Origin: Eubacterium sp.
GTDB taxonomy: Bacteria; Bacillota; Clostridia; Lachnospirales; Lachnospiraceae
Direction of reading: 5' to 3'
Assembly: GCA_022794015.1 (NCBI GenBank)
Contig: JAAWDZ010000010.1
Span: forward strand, 1-36,495
Length of the DNA: 36,495 nt
Both the position numbers and the translations under genes were made by a program. The notes below the pieces were generated by a model. It saw nothing but the letters and a program-made list of their open reading frames with translations. It made no database searches and was not told the origin of the DNA. This document shows positions 25,620 to 34,600 of this stretch, piece by piece (position 1 is the stretch's first letter; every line of letters begins with the position of its first letter).

Positions 25620-26672
25620 ATGAAACAAAGTTCAAAAAATCCCAGCTTATACTCCGAGACACGCACTCCTTCCGGCGATATTATGGAAATCATTTTAAAA
25701 AACAAAAAGAACGGCATGTCCGTCCTGCTGCTGTCGCTGCTGTTATATGCCATTTCCATCTTCGGCATTATCTATGGATCTTTTTTACTGGAAGCCGGCA
25801 AAACGCCGATCCCCTTAATCATCGGCATCGTAATCTCCTGTACAGCCTGGCTGCTGTGGCCCGGACTTAAGGTGATCCGCCCGCAGGAAGCCCTTGTCCT
25901 GACTTTGTTCGGCACATACATCGGCACATTAAAAGAGCCGGGATTTTATTTTGTAAATCCATTCTGCAGTGCGCTAAATCCGGCAGCCCGGACCAAATTA
26001 AACCAAAGCGGCGACGTCAGAGCAAAATCTGCGGGCATAGAAGCTGCAGAAGCCGCGTCGAGAAAGATTTCCCTCAAAATCATGACGCTCAATAACAACC
26101 GCCAGAAAATCAACGACTGTCTGGGTAACCCGGTTGAAATCGGCATTGCCGTAACCTGGCGTGTTATCAATACCGCAAAGGCCGTTTTCCACGTTGATAA
26201 TTACAAGGAATTTCTCTCCCTGCAGTGTGACAGCGCACTTCGGAATATCGTACGCCTGTACCCTTACGACGTCGCCCCAAACGTGGATACGACCGGAGAT
26301 GGACTGGCCGATGACGGAAGCCTGCGCGGTTCCAGTGAAATTGTAGCCGAGCGAATCCGCAAGGAAATTCAGGAGAAGGTAAACGAGGCGGGGATTGAAA
26401 TTGTAGACGCCCGCATTACATATCTCGCCTATGCGCCGGAAATCGCCGCCGTAATGCTTCAAAGACAACAGGCTTCCGCAATTATAGACGCCAGAAAGAT
26501 GATTGTGGACGGAGCCGTCGGCATGGTGGAAATGGCTCTGGAACGCTTAGATGAAAACGGCACGGTAGAGTTGGATGAAGAACGGAAAGCAGCAATGGTT
26601 TCCAACCTTCTGGTCGTTCTCTGCGGCAACCACGACGCGCAGCCCATCGTCAATTCAGGCAGCCTCTACTAA
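25620..26672 (+). CDS. SPFH/Band 7 domain membrane protein
   Basis: 350 residues. A short cytoplasmic N-terminus is followed by two hydrophobic segments (about 33-57 and 62-80). An SPFH (stomatin/prohibitin/flotillin) domain follows, starting at [24 protein letters not shown], with the typical internal and membrane-proximal pattern [11 protein letters not shown] helical C-terminal region (about 235-345) includes [22 protein letters not shown], given here as [12 protein letters not shown] and [17 protein letters not shown] proteins form membrane-attached rings or scaffolds that organise microdomains and proteases. ATG start with AAAGGA 10 bases upstream. Its stop codon overlaps the next start (TAATG), so the two are translationally coupled. 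The specific role in this host is unknown. Confidence 0.93.
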   Translation: MKQSSKNPSLYSETRTPSGDIMEIILKNKKNGMSVLLLSLLLYAISIFGIIYGSFLLEAGKTPIPLIIGIVISCTAWLLWPGLKVIRPQEALVLTLFGTYIGTLKEPGFYFVNPFCSALNPAARTKLNQSGDVRAKSAGIEAAEAASRKISLKIMTLNNNRQKINDCLGNPVEIGIAVTWRVINTAKAVFHVDNYKEFLSLQCDSALRNIVRLYPYDVAPNVDTTGDGLADDGSLRGSSEIVAERIRKEIQEKVNEAGIEIVDARITYLAYAPEIAAVMLQRQQASAIIDARKMIVDGAVGMVEMALERLDENGTVELDEERKAAMVSNLLVVLCGNHDAQPIVNSGSLY

Positions 26673-26875
26673 TGGCAGACAATAAGAAAAAACAGATCCC
26701 GCTCAGGCTTTCCACCAAGCTTTATAACGCCATTGCGGCCTGGGCGGAGGATGACTTCCGATCGGTAAACGGGCAGATTGAATATCTTTTGACGGAATGT
26801 GTGCGGCAAAGAAAAAAGAATGGAAAATACGTTTCGGACGAAATTGATGTACCGCCGGTTCTGGATATCGAATAA
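26672..26875 (+). CDS. Small Arc-like ribbon-helix-helix protein, coupled to SPFH gene
   Basis: 67 residues. The N-terminal part ([20 protein letters not shown], then [20 protein letters not shown]) fits a ribbon-helix-helix fold: a short beta-strand with alternating residues followed by two helices, as in Arc-type DNA-binding proteins and many antitoxins. The start ATG shares its A with the stop codon of the SPFH gene, which acts in place of its own ribosome site. No toxin gene adjoins it; the partner is a membrane scaffold, so a toxin-antitoxin role is not supported. It may regulate the operon or bind the SPFH protein. Confidence 0.85.
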   Translation: MADNKKKQIPLRLSTKLYNAIAAWAEDDFRSVNGQIEYLLTECVRQRKKNGKYVSDEIDVPPVLDIE

Positions 26876-26892
26876 AGAAACTCTTTTTATAA

Positions 26893-26921
26893 TTGACAAA
26901 TTTTAGGGCCTTTGCTATTCT
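26893..26921 (+). promoter_or_regulatory. Promoter of the dehydrogenase-flavodiiron operon
   Basis: A perfect TTGACA (26893-26898), 17 bases, TATTCT (26916-26921), 90 bases before the ATG. The predicted leader of about 85 bases has no obvious hairpin or riboswitch. Confidence 0.8.
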
Positions 26922-27011
26922 GTAATTGTAGATCATTCACAAGTTTTATCCCGCTTATATGTGCAAACAAGACAAAATGAACTATAAATTCTTTGAAAAG
27001 GAGGCTTTATT

Positions 27012-28925
27012 ATGATATTTCAGACAACTGCAGAACATGAAGAATTGCGGGCGAAAATCCGTTCTTTCGCCGAATCGGAGATCAAACCCATCGCCTTTTC
27101 CCTGGATCAGGAAAACCGTTTTCCGGAAGAAGCAATTCAAAAGCTGGGAGAAATGGGCCTTATGGGTATTCCTTATCCCACGGAGTACGGCGGAGCAGGG
27201 CTTGATGTTGTAAGCTATGCCATTGCTGTAGAGGAGCTTTCCAGAGTGGACGGCGGCTCCGGCGTTATTCTGTCCGCGCACGTATCCCTGGGTTCCTATC
27301 CAATCGCCGCATTCGGCAATGAAGAACAAAAGCAAAAATATCTTACCCCTCTGGCAAAGGGCGAAAAAATCGGCGCGTTCGGTTTAACCGAGCCCAATGC
27401 CGGCTCCGATGCCGGCGGCACGGAAACGACTGCAATCGACAAAGGCGACTACTACCTGCTCAACGGCGGCAAAATTTTTATCACAAACGCGCCAAAAGCA
27501 GATACCTACGTCGTATTTGCCGTAACTACGCCGGATATCGGAACTCGCGGCATCTCCGCCTTTATTGTGGAAAAAGGCCAGGAAGGCTTCGACTTCGGCG
27601 ATCATTATGACAAAATGGGCATCCGATCCTCCACCACGGCTGAACTGATTTTTAACGACGTAAAAGTACCAAAGGAAAACCTGCTCGGCAAGGAAGGCGA
27701 CGGCTTTAAGATTGCCATGGCTACGCTCGACGGCGGCCGCATCGGTATTGCCGCCCAGGCGCTCGGCATTGCCCAGGGAGCATTCGAACAGGCGCTTGCC
27801 TATTCCAAAGAGCGTATCCAGTTTGGCAAACCCATTGCTGCCCAGCAGGGCGTTTCCTTTAAACTTGCGGATATGGCAACCAAGCTGCGCTGCGCGCGTT
27901 TCCTGGTTTATTCCGCCGCAGAATTAAAGGAAAACCATGAAGACTATTCCATGGAGGCAGCTATGGCAAAGATGTACGCATCCGATATTGCCTTAGAAGT
28001 AACCAACAGCGCACTGCAGATTTTCGGCGGCACTGGCTTCTTAAAGGGCATGGATGTAGAACGGATGTACCGCGACGCCAAGATTACCACGATTTACGAA
28101 GGTACCAATGAAATCCAGCGCGTTGTCATCGCCTCCAAGCTAATCGGCAGAATGCCAAAAGATTCCGGCGGCAAAAGCCGTTCTGCAGCCAAAAAACCCG
28201 CTCCCATCACAGGAGTACGAAAAGGCCAGATATTTCGGGAAGGCGACGCAGCCGCCAGGGTAAACGCCCTCGCAGAAGCGCTGAAAAAAGACGGCCATGA
28301 CTTCACTGTAGGTATTCCGTCCGATACGCCAATTGCCCAGGCTGAGCGCGTCGTTTCCGCCGGAAAGGGGATCGGCAGCAAAGAAAACATGCAATTAATT
28401 GAGGATCTTGCAGCGGCAGCCGGAGCAGCCATCGGCTCTTCCCGCCCAGTTGCAGAAACTTTAAAATACGTACCGTTAAGCCGCTATGTCGGCATGTCAG
28501 GCCAGAAATTCACTGGCAACCTTTATATTGCCTGCGGTATTTCCGGTGCAACCCAGCACTTAAAGGGCATCAAGGACGCTTCTACCATTGTAGCCATCAA
28601 CAAAAACGGCAACGCCCCTATCTTTAAAAACTGCGATTACGGTATCGTAGGAGACGTGAATGAAATCCTGCCGCTCTTAACCAAAGCGCTTGACACCGGC
28701 GAAAAAGAACCCGCCCCTCCCATGGTCAAGATGAAACGCCCGCCCGTTCCTAAGCCGGCGCCCATCGGCGACCGTTATGTATGCGGCGGCTGCGGCTATG
28801 AATATATTCCGGAAAACGGTGACGAAGACGCTGAAATTGCTCCTGGCACCTTATTTGAAAAGTTACCTGAGGACTGGATCTGCCCCGAATGTGCAGAAGG
28901 CAAAGATCAGTTTATCAAAGCGTAA
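27012..28925 (+). CDS. Acyl-CoA dehydrogenase fused to EtfA FAD domain and rubredoxin
   Basis: 637 residues in three parts. (1) A complete acyl-CoA dehydrogenase (1-380) with the FAD/substrate motif [14 protein letters not shown] and the catalytic base E363 in YEGTNEIQR. (2) After an Ala/Lys/Pro linker, the C-terminal FAD-binding domain of electron-transfer flavoprotein alpha (about 405-575), with [21 protein letters not shown] and [12 protein letters not shown]. The ETF alpha N-terminal domain and ETF beta are absent. (3) A rubredoxin (about 587-637) with iron cysteines C591, C594, C624, C627 (CGGCG and CPEC). Electrons could pass from an acyl-CoA (or another flavin donor) through two FADs to the iron centre within one chain. 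The flavodiiron protein 21 bases downstream is the natural acceptor. ATG start with AAAGGAGG. The acyl substrate is not predictable. Confidence 0.95.
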   Translation: MIFQTTAEHEELRAKIRSFAESEIKPIAFSLDQENRFPEEAIQKLGEMGLMGIPYPTEYGGAGLDVVSYAIAVEELSRVDGGSGVILSAHVSLGSYPIAAFGNEEQKQKYLTPLAKGEKIGAFGLTEPNAGSDAGGTETTAIDKGDYYLLNGGKIFITNAPKADTYVVFAVTTPDIGTRGISAFIVEKGQEGFDFGDHYDKMGIRSSTTAELIFNDVKVPKENLLGKEGDGFKIAMATLDGGRIGIAAQALGIAQGAFEQALAYSKERIQFGKPIAAQQGVSFKLADMATKLRCARFLVYSAAELKENHEDYSMEAAMAKMYASDIALEVTNSALQIFGGTGFLKGMDVERMYRDAKITTIYEGTNEIQRVVIASKLIGRMPKDSGGKSRSAAKKPAPITGVRKGQIFREGDAAARVNALAEALKKDGHDFTVGIPSDTPIAQAERVVSAGKGIGSKENMQLIEDLAAAAGAAIGSSRPVAETLKYVPLSRYVGMSGQKFTGNLYIACGISGATQHLKGIKDASTIVAINKNGNAPIFKNCDYGIVGDVNEILPLLTKALDTGEKEPAPPMVKMKRPPVPKPAPIGDRYVCGGCGYEYIPENGDEDAEIAPGTLFEKLPEDWICPECAEGKDQFIKA

Positions 28926-28945
28926 CAGCAGAAGGAGGTTAAAAT

Positions 28946-30160
28946 ATGTATTGTGTACGTAATATAACAGAAGATCTGTACTGGGTCGGCGCGAACGATC
29001 ACAGACTTCATTTATTTGAAAATATACACCCCATTCCGCACGGCGTAAGCTACAACGCCTACCTGCTGCTGGATCAGGAAACTGTTTTATTTGACACCGT
29101 CGACTGGTCGGCCTGCCGCCAGCTTTTAGAAAATCTGGATTATCTTCTAAACGGACGTCCGTTAGACTGGCTTGTGGTCAACCATATGGAACCGGATCAC
29201 GGCGCGTCTGTAGAGCAGATACTTTTGCGCTATCCGGATGTAAAAGTAATATCCACAGAAAAATCCTATATGCTGATGCGCCAGTTCGGTTTCCATCCGG
29301 ATACTCACGAATGTATTACCGTAGCGGAAGGCGACACACACTGCTTCGGAAATCACACCGTAACGTTTGTGGCCGCGCCTATGGTACACTGGCCGGAGGC
29401 TATGGTTACCTTTGACGTAACAAACGGCGTACTTTTCTCCGCTGACGCATTTGGCTCCTTTATTGCACTGGACGGCAAGCTGTTTGCAGATGAAGTAGAT
29501 TTCGATCGCGACTGGCTCGACGAAGCCCGCCGTTATCTGGTGAATATCGTAGGCAAATACGGTCCGCATATCCAGCTCCTTTTGGGCAAAGCCGGCGGCA
29601 TTTTAGATCAGATCAAATACATCTGCCCGCTTCACGGCCCGGTATGGCGTGAGAATTTCGGATATTTTATTGATAAGTACGACAAATGGAGCCGCTATGA
29701 GCCGGAAGAAACAGGCGTTATGATCGCCTACGCTTCCATGTACGGCAATACGGAGGCTGCCGCACAGGCCCTGGCCAGCAAGCTCTGCGAAAAGGGCTGC
29801 ACCAATGTAAAGGTGCATGACGTTTCCAATACGCATGTTTCCTACCTGATTTCAGATGCGTTTAAATACAGCCATATCGTACTGGCGTCTGTCACCTACA
29901 ACCTGGGCATTTATCCGGTTATGCACAATTTCCTGATGGATATGAAAGCGCTGAATATGCAGAACCGTACCTTCGCACTGATTGAAAACGGCTCCTGGGC
30001 CTGCAAATCCGGAGATTTGATGCAGAAATTTATCGACGAAGAATTAAAGAACATGACCGTTTTGAACGAACGGCTCAGCCTTGCTTCTTCCATGGGCAGC
30101 GACAAAAATATCGAACTCGACGCTCTGGCAGACGCGATCATTGATTCCATGAAAAAATAA
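28946..30160 (+). CDS. Flavodiiron protein (A-type flavoprotein), O2/NO reductase
   Basis: 404 residues. The N-terminal metallo-beta-lactamase fold has the di-iron ligand set H80, E82, D84 with H85 (HMEPDHGAS), then H148 (HWPEAM), D167 (SADAFGS) and H230 (PLHGPVW). The C-terminal flavodoxin domain (about 255-400) has the FMN loop YASMYGNTEAAA. These proteins reduce oxygen to water or NO to nitrous oxide in the cytoplasm of anaerobes, taking electrons from rubredoxin. The usual separate rubredoxin gene is missing here; the rubredoxin is the tail of the upstream dehydrogenase, 21 bases away, which supports a shared electron chain. ATG start with a perfect GAAGGAGG ribosome site. It ends in a strong terminator. 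Confidence 0.96.
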   Translation: MYCVRNITEDLYWVGANDHRLHLFENIHPIPHGVSYNAYLLLDQETVLFDTVDWSACRQLLENLDYLLNGRPLDWLVVNHMEPDHGASVEQILLRYPDVKVISTEKSYMLMRQFGFHPDTHECITVAEGDTHCFGNHTVTFVAAPMVHWPEAMVTFDVTNGVLFSADAFGSFIALDGKLFADEVDFDRDWLDEARRYLVNIVGKYGPHIQLLLGKAGGILDQIKYICPLHGPVWRENFGYFIDKYDKWSRYEPEETGVMIAYASMYGNTEAAAQALASKLCEKGCTNVKVHDVSNTHVSYLISDAFKYSHIVLASVTYNLGIYPVMHNFLMDMKALNMQNRTFALIENGSWACKSGDLMQKFIDEELKNMTVLNERLSLASSMGSDKNIELDALADAIIDSMKK

Positions 30161-30208
30161 TATATAAAATCAAGCACGAAGCTGTCAGGAAACAGACAGT
30201 TCTATGTA

Positions 30209-30257
30209 CAGGGATAGGAGCGATTCATCTATATGAACGCTGCTATCCCTGATTTTT
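30209..30257 (+). terminator. Terminator of the dehydrogenase-flavodiiron operon
   Basis: CAGGGATAG (30209-30217) pairs with CTATCCCTG (30243-30251). AGCG/CGCT and TTCAT/ATGAA extend the stem inwards, and ATTTTT follows. It starts 48 bases after the stop codon. Confidence 0.88.
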
Positions 30258-30263
30258 ATAAAA

Positions 30264-30297
30264 GAAAAAAGACGGCATAAAACAACCATCTTTTTTC
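30264..30297 (-). terminator. Terminator of the 396-residue surface protein gene
   Basis: An 11-base stem with one mismatch (30264-30274 with 30287-30297), A-rich on the leading arm and ending TCTTTTTT on the minus strand. It lies 14 bases after the stop codon and faces the plus-strand terminator just beyond it. Confidence 0.65.
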
Positions 30298-30311
30298 GAA
30301 AACAGTTATCG

Positions 30312-31502
30312 TTATTTTACGGTGATTCCTAATGTTTTAACTGTTTTTTTATAATTCTTTTTCGCAGCCACTGTAACCTTAATCTTATATTTGCCTTTGG
30401 GTGTGCATTTTTTTAACGTCACGATCCCCTTTTTGGAGATTGAAAGATATTTTCGGGGATATTTGTACATTACTTTTCCATTGCTTCCCAGTATTTTTAT
30501 TTTGGTTTTCTGCGCCTTTTTCTTCAGGGCGCTTGCCTTAAATTTTGTTTTGGAAACTGTAATCTTACTTGCAACTGGTTTTATACGAAACTTTTTAATG
30601 ACTGCATCTGTATAAGTACCTTTTCCTGTAATTATAATGAACGCTGTTCCGGCATCTTTGTTGTTTTCATATGATATGTCATAGTCTATGCCTTCTCTTA
30701 AAACCTTTGTGCCAATTTTGACCGTTGGAACAGGGCATATGTCTTTTCTGCTGTATGAATAGCTGTTTTTTACGCCAGAGATATCTGCCTGATTAAGAGA
30801 TATCTTCTTTTCGGTTGTATTTTCCGTTCCGGGCTGTATAATATCTACTGTAAATGTAGTCTCTAAAGATTCGTAAACGACAGTCACTCGCTGCTGATTT
30901 ACTGCTTTAGAAGAATCAAATCCACGAAATGACATATTGTTTCCATCATAATTGACTTCATCTGTACTGCCATCGCTATAAATCACAGTAATGACAATCC
31001 CATTTAGCTCTAATTGTTCCCCTATTTTGTAAACCGTTTTGACAGGACGCGTTTTTACAATAATAGCGCTTGGTTTTTTCGTATCGGAAACAGGCCGTCC
31101 ATAAGAAAAAGATGCGACTTGTGTTTTCTCTGTAATTCCCTCGTTTGCATCACTGGAAATAAAGATATAGTATTGTCCTTCGCTCATATTATTGGAATAA
31201 ATGTCAAATGAAACACTGCTTTTCTGTGCCTTCTTTTGATCCAGATATACAATATTTGTATTGGAAGGTTCCGCTCTTTCTGTCAGTACTGCAATCGCAT
31301 AATTACAGCCTGCAACCGCATTTGGATATATCAGGTTCATGTGGTCTGTATCTAAAGATTGTACTGATACATATGGTACGCCCTGATCCTCCTGAATGAC
31401 AACATTGTATATATTTTCCGTTTCTGCGGACAATGTATTGACGGTACTTAACATCAGCAGAATGATGCTGGTAATTAACATACTGGTTAGTTTCTTTTTC
31501 AT
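30312..31502 (-). CDS. Secreted Ig-like surface protein
   Basis: 396 residues. A clear signal peptide (MKKKLTSMLITSIILLMLST and on, cut near residue 26) is followed by an unassigned beta-rich region. A bacterial Ig-like domain covers about 150-225 (KTVYKIGEQLELNGI, then YSDGSTDEVNYDGN). A second beta domain covers about 230-310 (GIDYDISYENNKDAGTAFII, then ITGKGTYTD). The C-terminal region (about 312-396) is lysine- and threonine-rich (SKTKFKASALKKKAQKTKI), of the kind common at the ends of Lachnospiraceae secreted proteins and likely to bind the wall or nucleic acid/polyanion. No LPXTG motif. ATG start with AGGAGA. It follows the large BspA-like gene on the same strand across MITE-like element 4. 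The function is unknown; adhesion or matrix contact is a guess. Confidence 0.85.
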   Translation of the reverse strand: MKKKLTSMLITSIILLMLSTVNTLSAETENIYNVVIQEDQGVPYVSVQSLDTDHMNLIYPNAVAGCNYAIAVLTERAEPSNTNIVYLDQKKAQKSSVSFDIYSNNMSEGQYYIFISSDANEGITEKTQVASFSYGRPVSDTKKPSAIIVKTRPVKTVYKIGEQLELNGIVITVIYSDGSTDEVNYDGNNMSFRGFDSSKAVNQQRVTVVYESLETTFTVDIIQPGTENTTEKKISLNQADISGVKNSYSYSRKDICPVPTVKIGTKVLREGIDYDISYENNKDAGTAFIIITGKGTYTDAVIKKFRIKPVASKITVSKTKFKASALKKKAQKTKIKILGSNGKVMYKYPRKYLSISKKGIVTLKKCTPKGKYKIKVTVAAKKNYKKTVKTLGITVK

Positions 31503-31550
31503 ACAGTCATCTCCTTGTCAACTTTATCACTGCAAATACGTAACTATAAT

Positions 31551-31671
31551 GTAACAGTTCATCTCAGGACTTTGTACCTGCTGCAAAGTCCGTGAGAATG
31601 CGTAAAGGCTGGATGGCAAACTTTAAATGGGAGGATTCCGTAACAGTGAAGCCGGAAGGCTGAACTGTTAC
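31551..31671. mobile_element. MITE-like element 4 (121 bp) with 8-bp target duplication
   Basis: Flanked by exact direct repeats of ACTATAAT (31543-31550 and 31672-31679). Ends are perfect 11-bp inverted repeats, GTAACAGTTCA and TGAACTGTTAC. One hairpin uses GGACTTTG/CAAAGTCC arms. Its reverse complement closely matches the right half of the element at 298-419. A second internal GTAACAG copy lies near 31640, as if one element had inserted in or recombined with another. It begins 12 bases beyond the stop of the large surface gene and lies just upstream of the next one. Confidence 0.85.
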
Positions 31672-31691
31672 ACTATAATTTAAATTGCTAC

Positions 31692-34600
31692 CTATTTTTC
31701 TCTATACTGTACATATTCCCGGATATTTGAAACATTTTCCTGTCCATAGGGATTCGTCGTTGATTCCTTATTTTCACTCTTTCTAAAGTAGTAGGTGAAT
31801 ATCTTATCCCGGTAATGCCACTGCGTATATCCCTGAGGAATCCATCGATCTCTTTCAAATGGAGACAGCCCGCCGGCCGTTCCATCCGCTTTGAAATAAT
31901 AGGTATTTCCAAAATGCCCTCCCGGACCGCGATAAAAATCTATGCCGCCAGAATACTTAATCCAGGGTAATTGCGCATCCACCCATATTTCCTGCAAATA
32001 TGCTGTTCTTCCCGTTTTGCTTTGCGCATAAGATTGTGTTGTCCATGCATCATAGGCATTCGTCACCCATGCATAATAATGGTATTCGTGAATATTATAA
32101 CCGGTATCTACCCAACGGGTTTCTGTTTGCCGATTGCCATTATCTGTGCCAGGATCCCAGTTGATCCAGTCGCTCCAACCGCCCCACTCCCATGTGGTGT
32201 TATAATTCTCCCACCCGGACAGGCTTGAAGAGTTTGATGTCGTATATGATGTAAGTGTATATGCCCATTTCTGGTTGACTACAATCGCATCTTCCGGCAT
32301 ATTTTCAACTGGAATCCATGCTGATACATCACCTGGTATCCAATGCGCATAAACTGTTATATCCGTCAGCGAAGTCATCATTGTGTTGGAAGTAATTTCC
32401 TCTCCGCCTTCTTTTTGAGTAAACCAGCCTTCAAATTTATAATAGTCTCTGCTGGGAAGCGGCAGTTCTCCTATTTCCATATTTAATGAAGCAATTTTAC
32501 TTTCTACAGCAACTGTGCCGCCATTTGCGTCAAAAAATATAGTGTGGGAAGAAAGGTAATTTTTATACTCTTCTTCCGTAATATATATAACTTCCCCATT
32601 GGAAATCGTCAGATAATTCGTTCCTTTTACAGTTCCACATATCAATACATTTCCTGAGACATTCAGTTTACCTATTATACCGTCACTCAAATTTGTAAGA
32701 TTGAGGTTTTTAGCAATCATCGTGTTATTGCTTGTTGACAGTAAATTGACATTTCTATTTAATTTTAAATTTGTTTCTTCCGCTTTCAAAATAAGTGCAT
32801 ATCCCGTACAATCTACAGTGACGCGATCGAATACTACATTTTCAGAAGAAAGCTCTAACGGAACTCTGGTATTTTCTGTGAAGGTCACACCATTTACAAC
32901 CGTTGATCCTGCATCTGATTTGAGACTGAGTCCCTTATATTCTTTATCTTTTCCCTGAAGTTCAAATGAATTGATATCCCCTATCTCAAATACCATACCT
33001 TTAAGCTCATCACTCGGAATGGAGGAAATATCCAAAACAATATTATCCGCACCTGATGAAGAAACTGCCTGGGCCACAGCTGCATTAAACGCAGCAGCCC
33101 TGATTTCAGGAGCACTCTTAAATGCATTGGTTCCTAACTCTGTCACATCCATAGGCAAAGTAAATGTATCTAAGGAGATACAGCCGCTAAATGCATGATT
33201 GCCAATTTTCGTAACTCCGGGAGCCAGTACATATTTTAAAGAGGAACAGCCTTCAAATGCAGAATCTGGAATTTCCGTAATGAAATTTCCAAGCTGCACA
33301 CCGACAATATCCTTATTATCTTTAAATAAACCTGGCACAATTCCTTTGACTTTGACTGATTCAAACGTTCCATCATGATTGTCCACTGACATATAAGAAG
33401 GAATTACGACAACATTATCCGGTTCATCAGGATCGGGAATATAATCCACAATGATCCCTGTGTCCGGATCCAGTCTGAGCCCCTGCGTCTTCGCCACTTT
33501 ATTGTTTACATACTCACTGACAAAGTGCGGGATTTCAAAGGGTACGATACTCGTTTCATAATCATTAAAAGTGCCGTCCACGGAATAATCAAGATATTCC
33601 TCTGTTTCATCATCCAGAACATTATATGTATACACAAAATATGTTTTTTCTGCGACGTCATATCCAACCACTGCAAATACATGAACCGTTCCGGCTCTCA
33701 CGAGCCGATAATCGCCGATCGTGTTGCCTGAGCTTGAAAATGTAGTAGTTGAAGATTTTATTTTTGAAGTAAAGTAACTCATTGTTGAGCTATATTCATC
33801 ACTTTTAGAATTAGAAGTTGCCAGCGCCTGAGATTCGCTGTTGCTTCCGCCTTCTGAGTAAGATTCACCATATCCATACTGTTGGCTGATCAGTTTGGAA
33901 ACTACATTTGATACCGTACTGCTCATACTGGTAGTTTTACTGTTTGCGTAACCCATTGATGTGTTCCAGGTTTTAGAATCGGTTTCCGTTTTTGATTTTT
34001 CTAAATTTACATCAATGCCATTAGACCAGCCATCCGTACCTGTATTTGTTGTTTTTCTGTAATTTCCATAGTCTATCCCAGCGCCTATTTCGTAACCAGT
34101 TTTAGCTCCAATACTTGCATCTCCAATGCCTATAATTGGAAATTCCAAACCACCGGACACCTCTCCGTATATTTTTCCATCGACTGACAATTCAAAATTC
34201 TCGCCTGTTTCAACAGTAGATGTATCCGTATGCGATCTGTTTTGAGATAATTTAAATGCTCCCGAATCTGTTTGTACCGTGCTGTGTGAACCGCCAGTAC
34301 TGGATGAAAGATTAAAAGTATTACTCGTACTTTTCGCCAGTGTTTCTGCCTCTTCTCTGGTATGGCCAGTTTGATCCAGATAAGATTGACTTACTTGTGT
34401 ATTCTTGTTCCAATCTTTTGATAAGGTCCAGGAAGAAGAGTTTGTTGTCGCATTAGAGATAGTTTGGGCTATTTCTGTTGCCTGTGTTTCACTGATTTCT
34501 TCTGTATCCGTTTTGGAATGAGTCGAAATAATACCGTTTACGCAGTTTAATCTTAAAATTGTAAACAACGGAACGTTTTTTATACTGCCAATTTCATAAG

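Noticed and set aside
26672-26875. Toxin-antitoxin module
   Set aside because: The small protein could be an antitoxin by fold, but the adjoining genes are an SPFH scaffold and a metabolic enzyme; no toxin is present.
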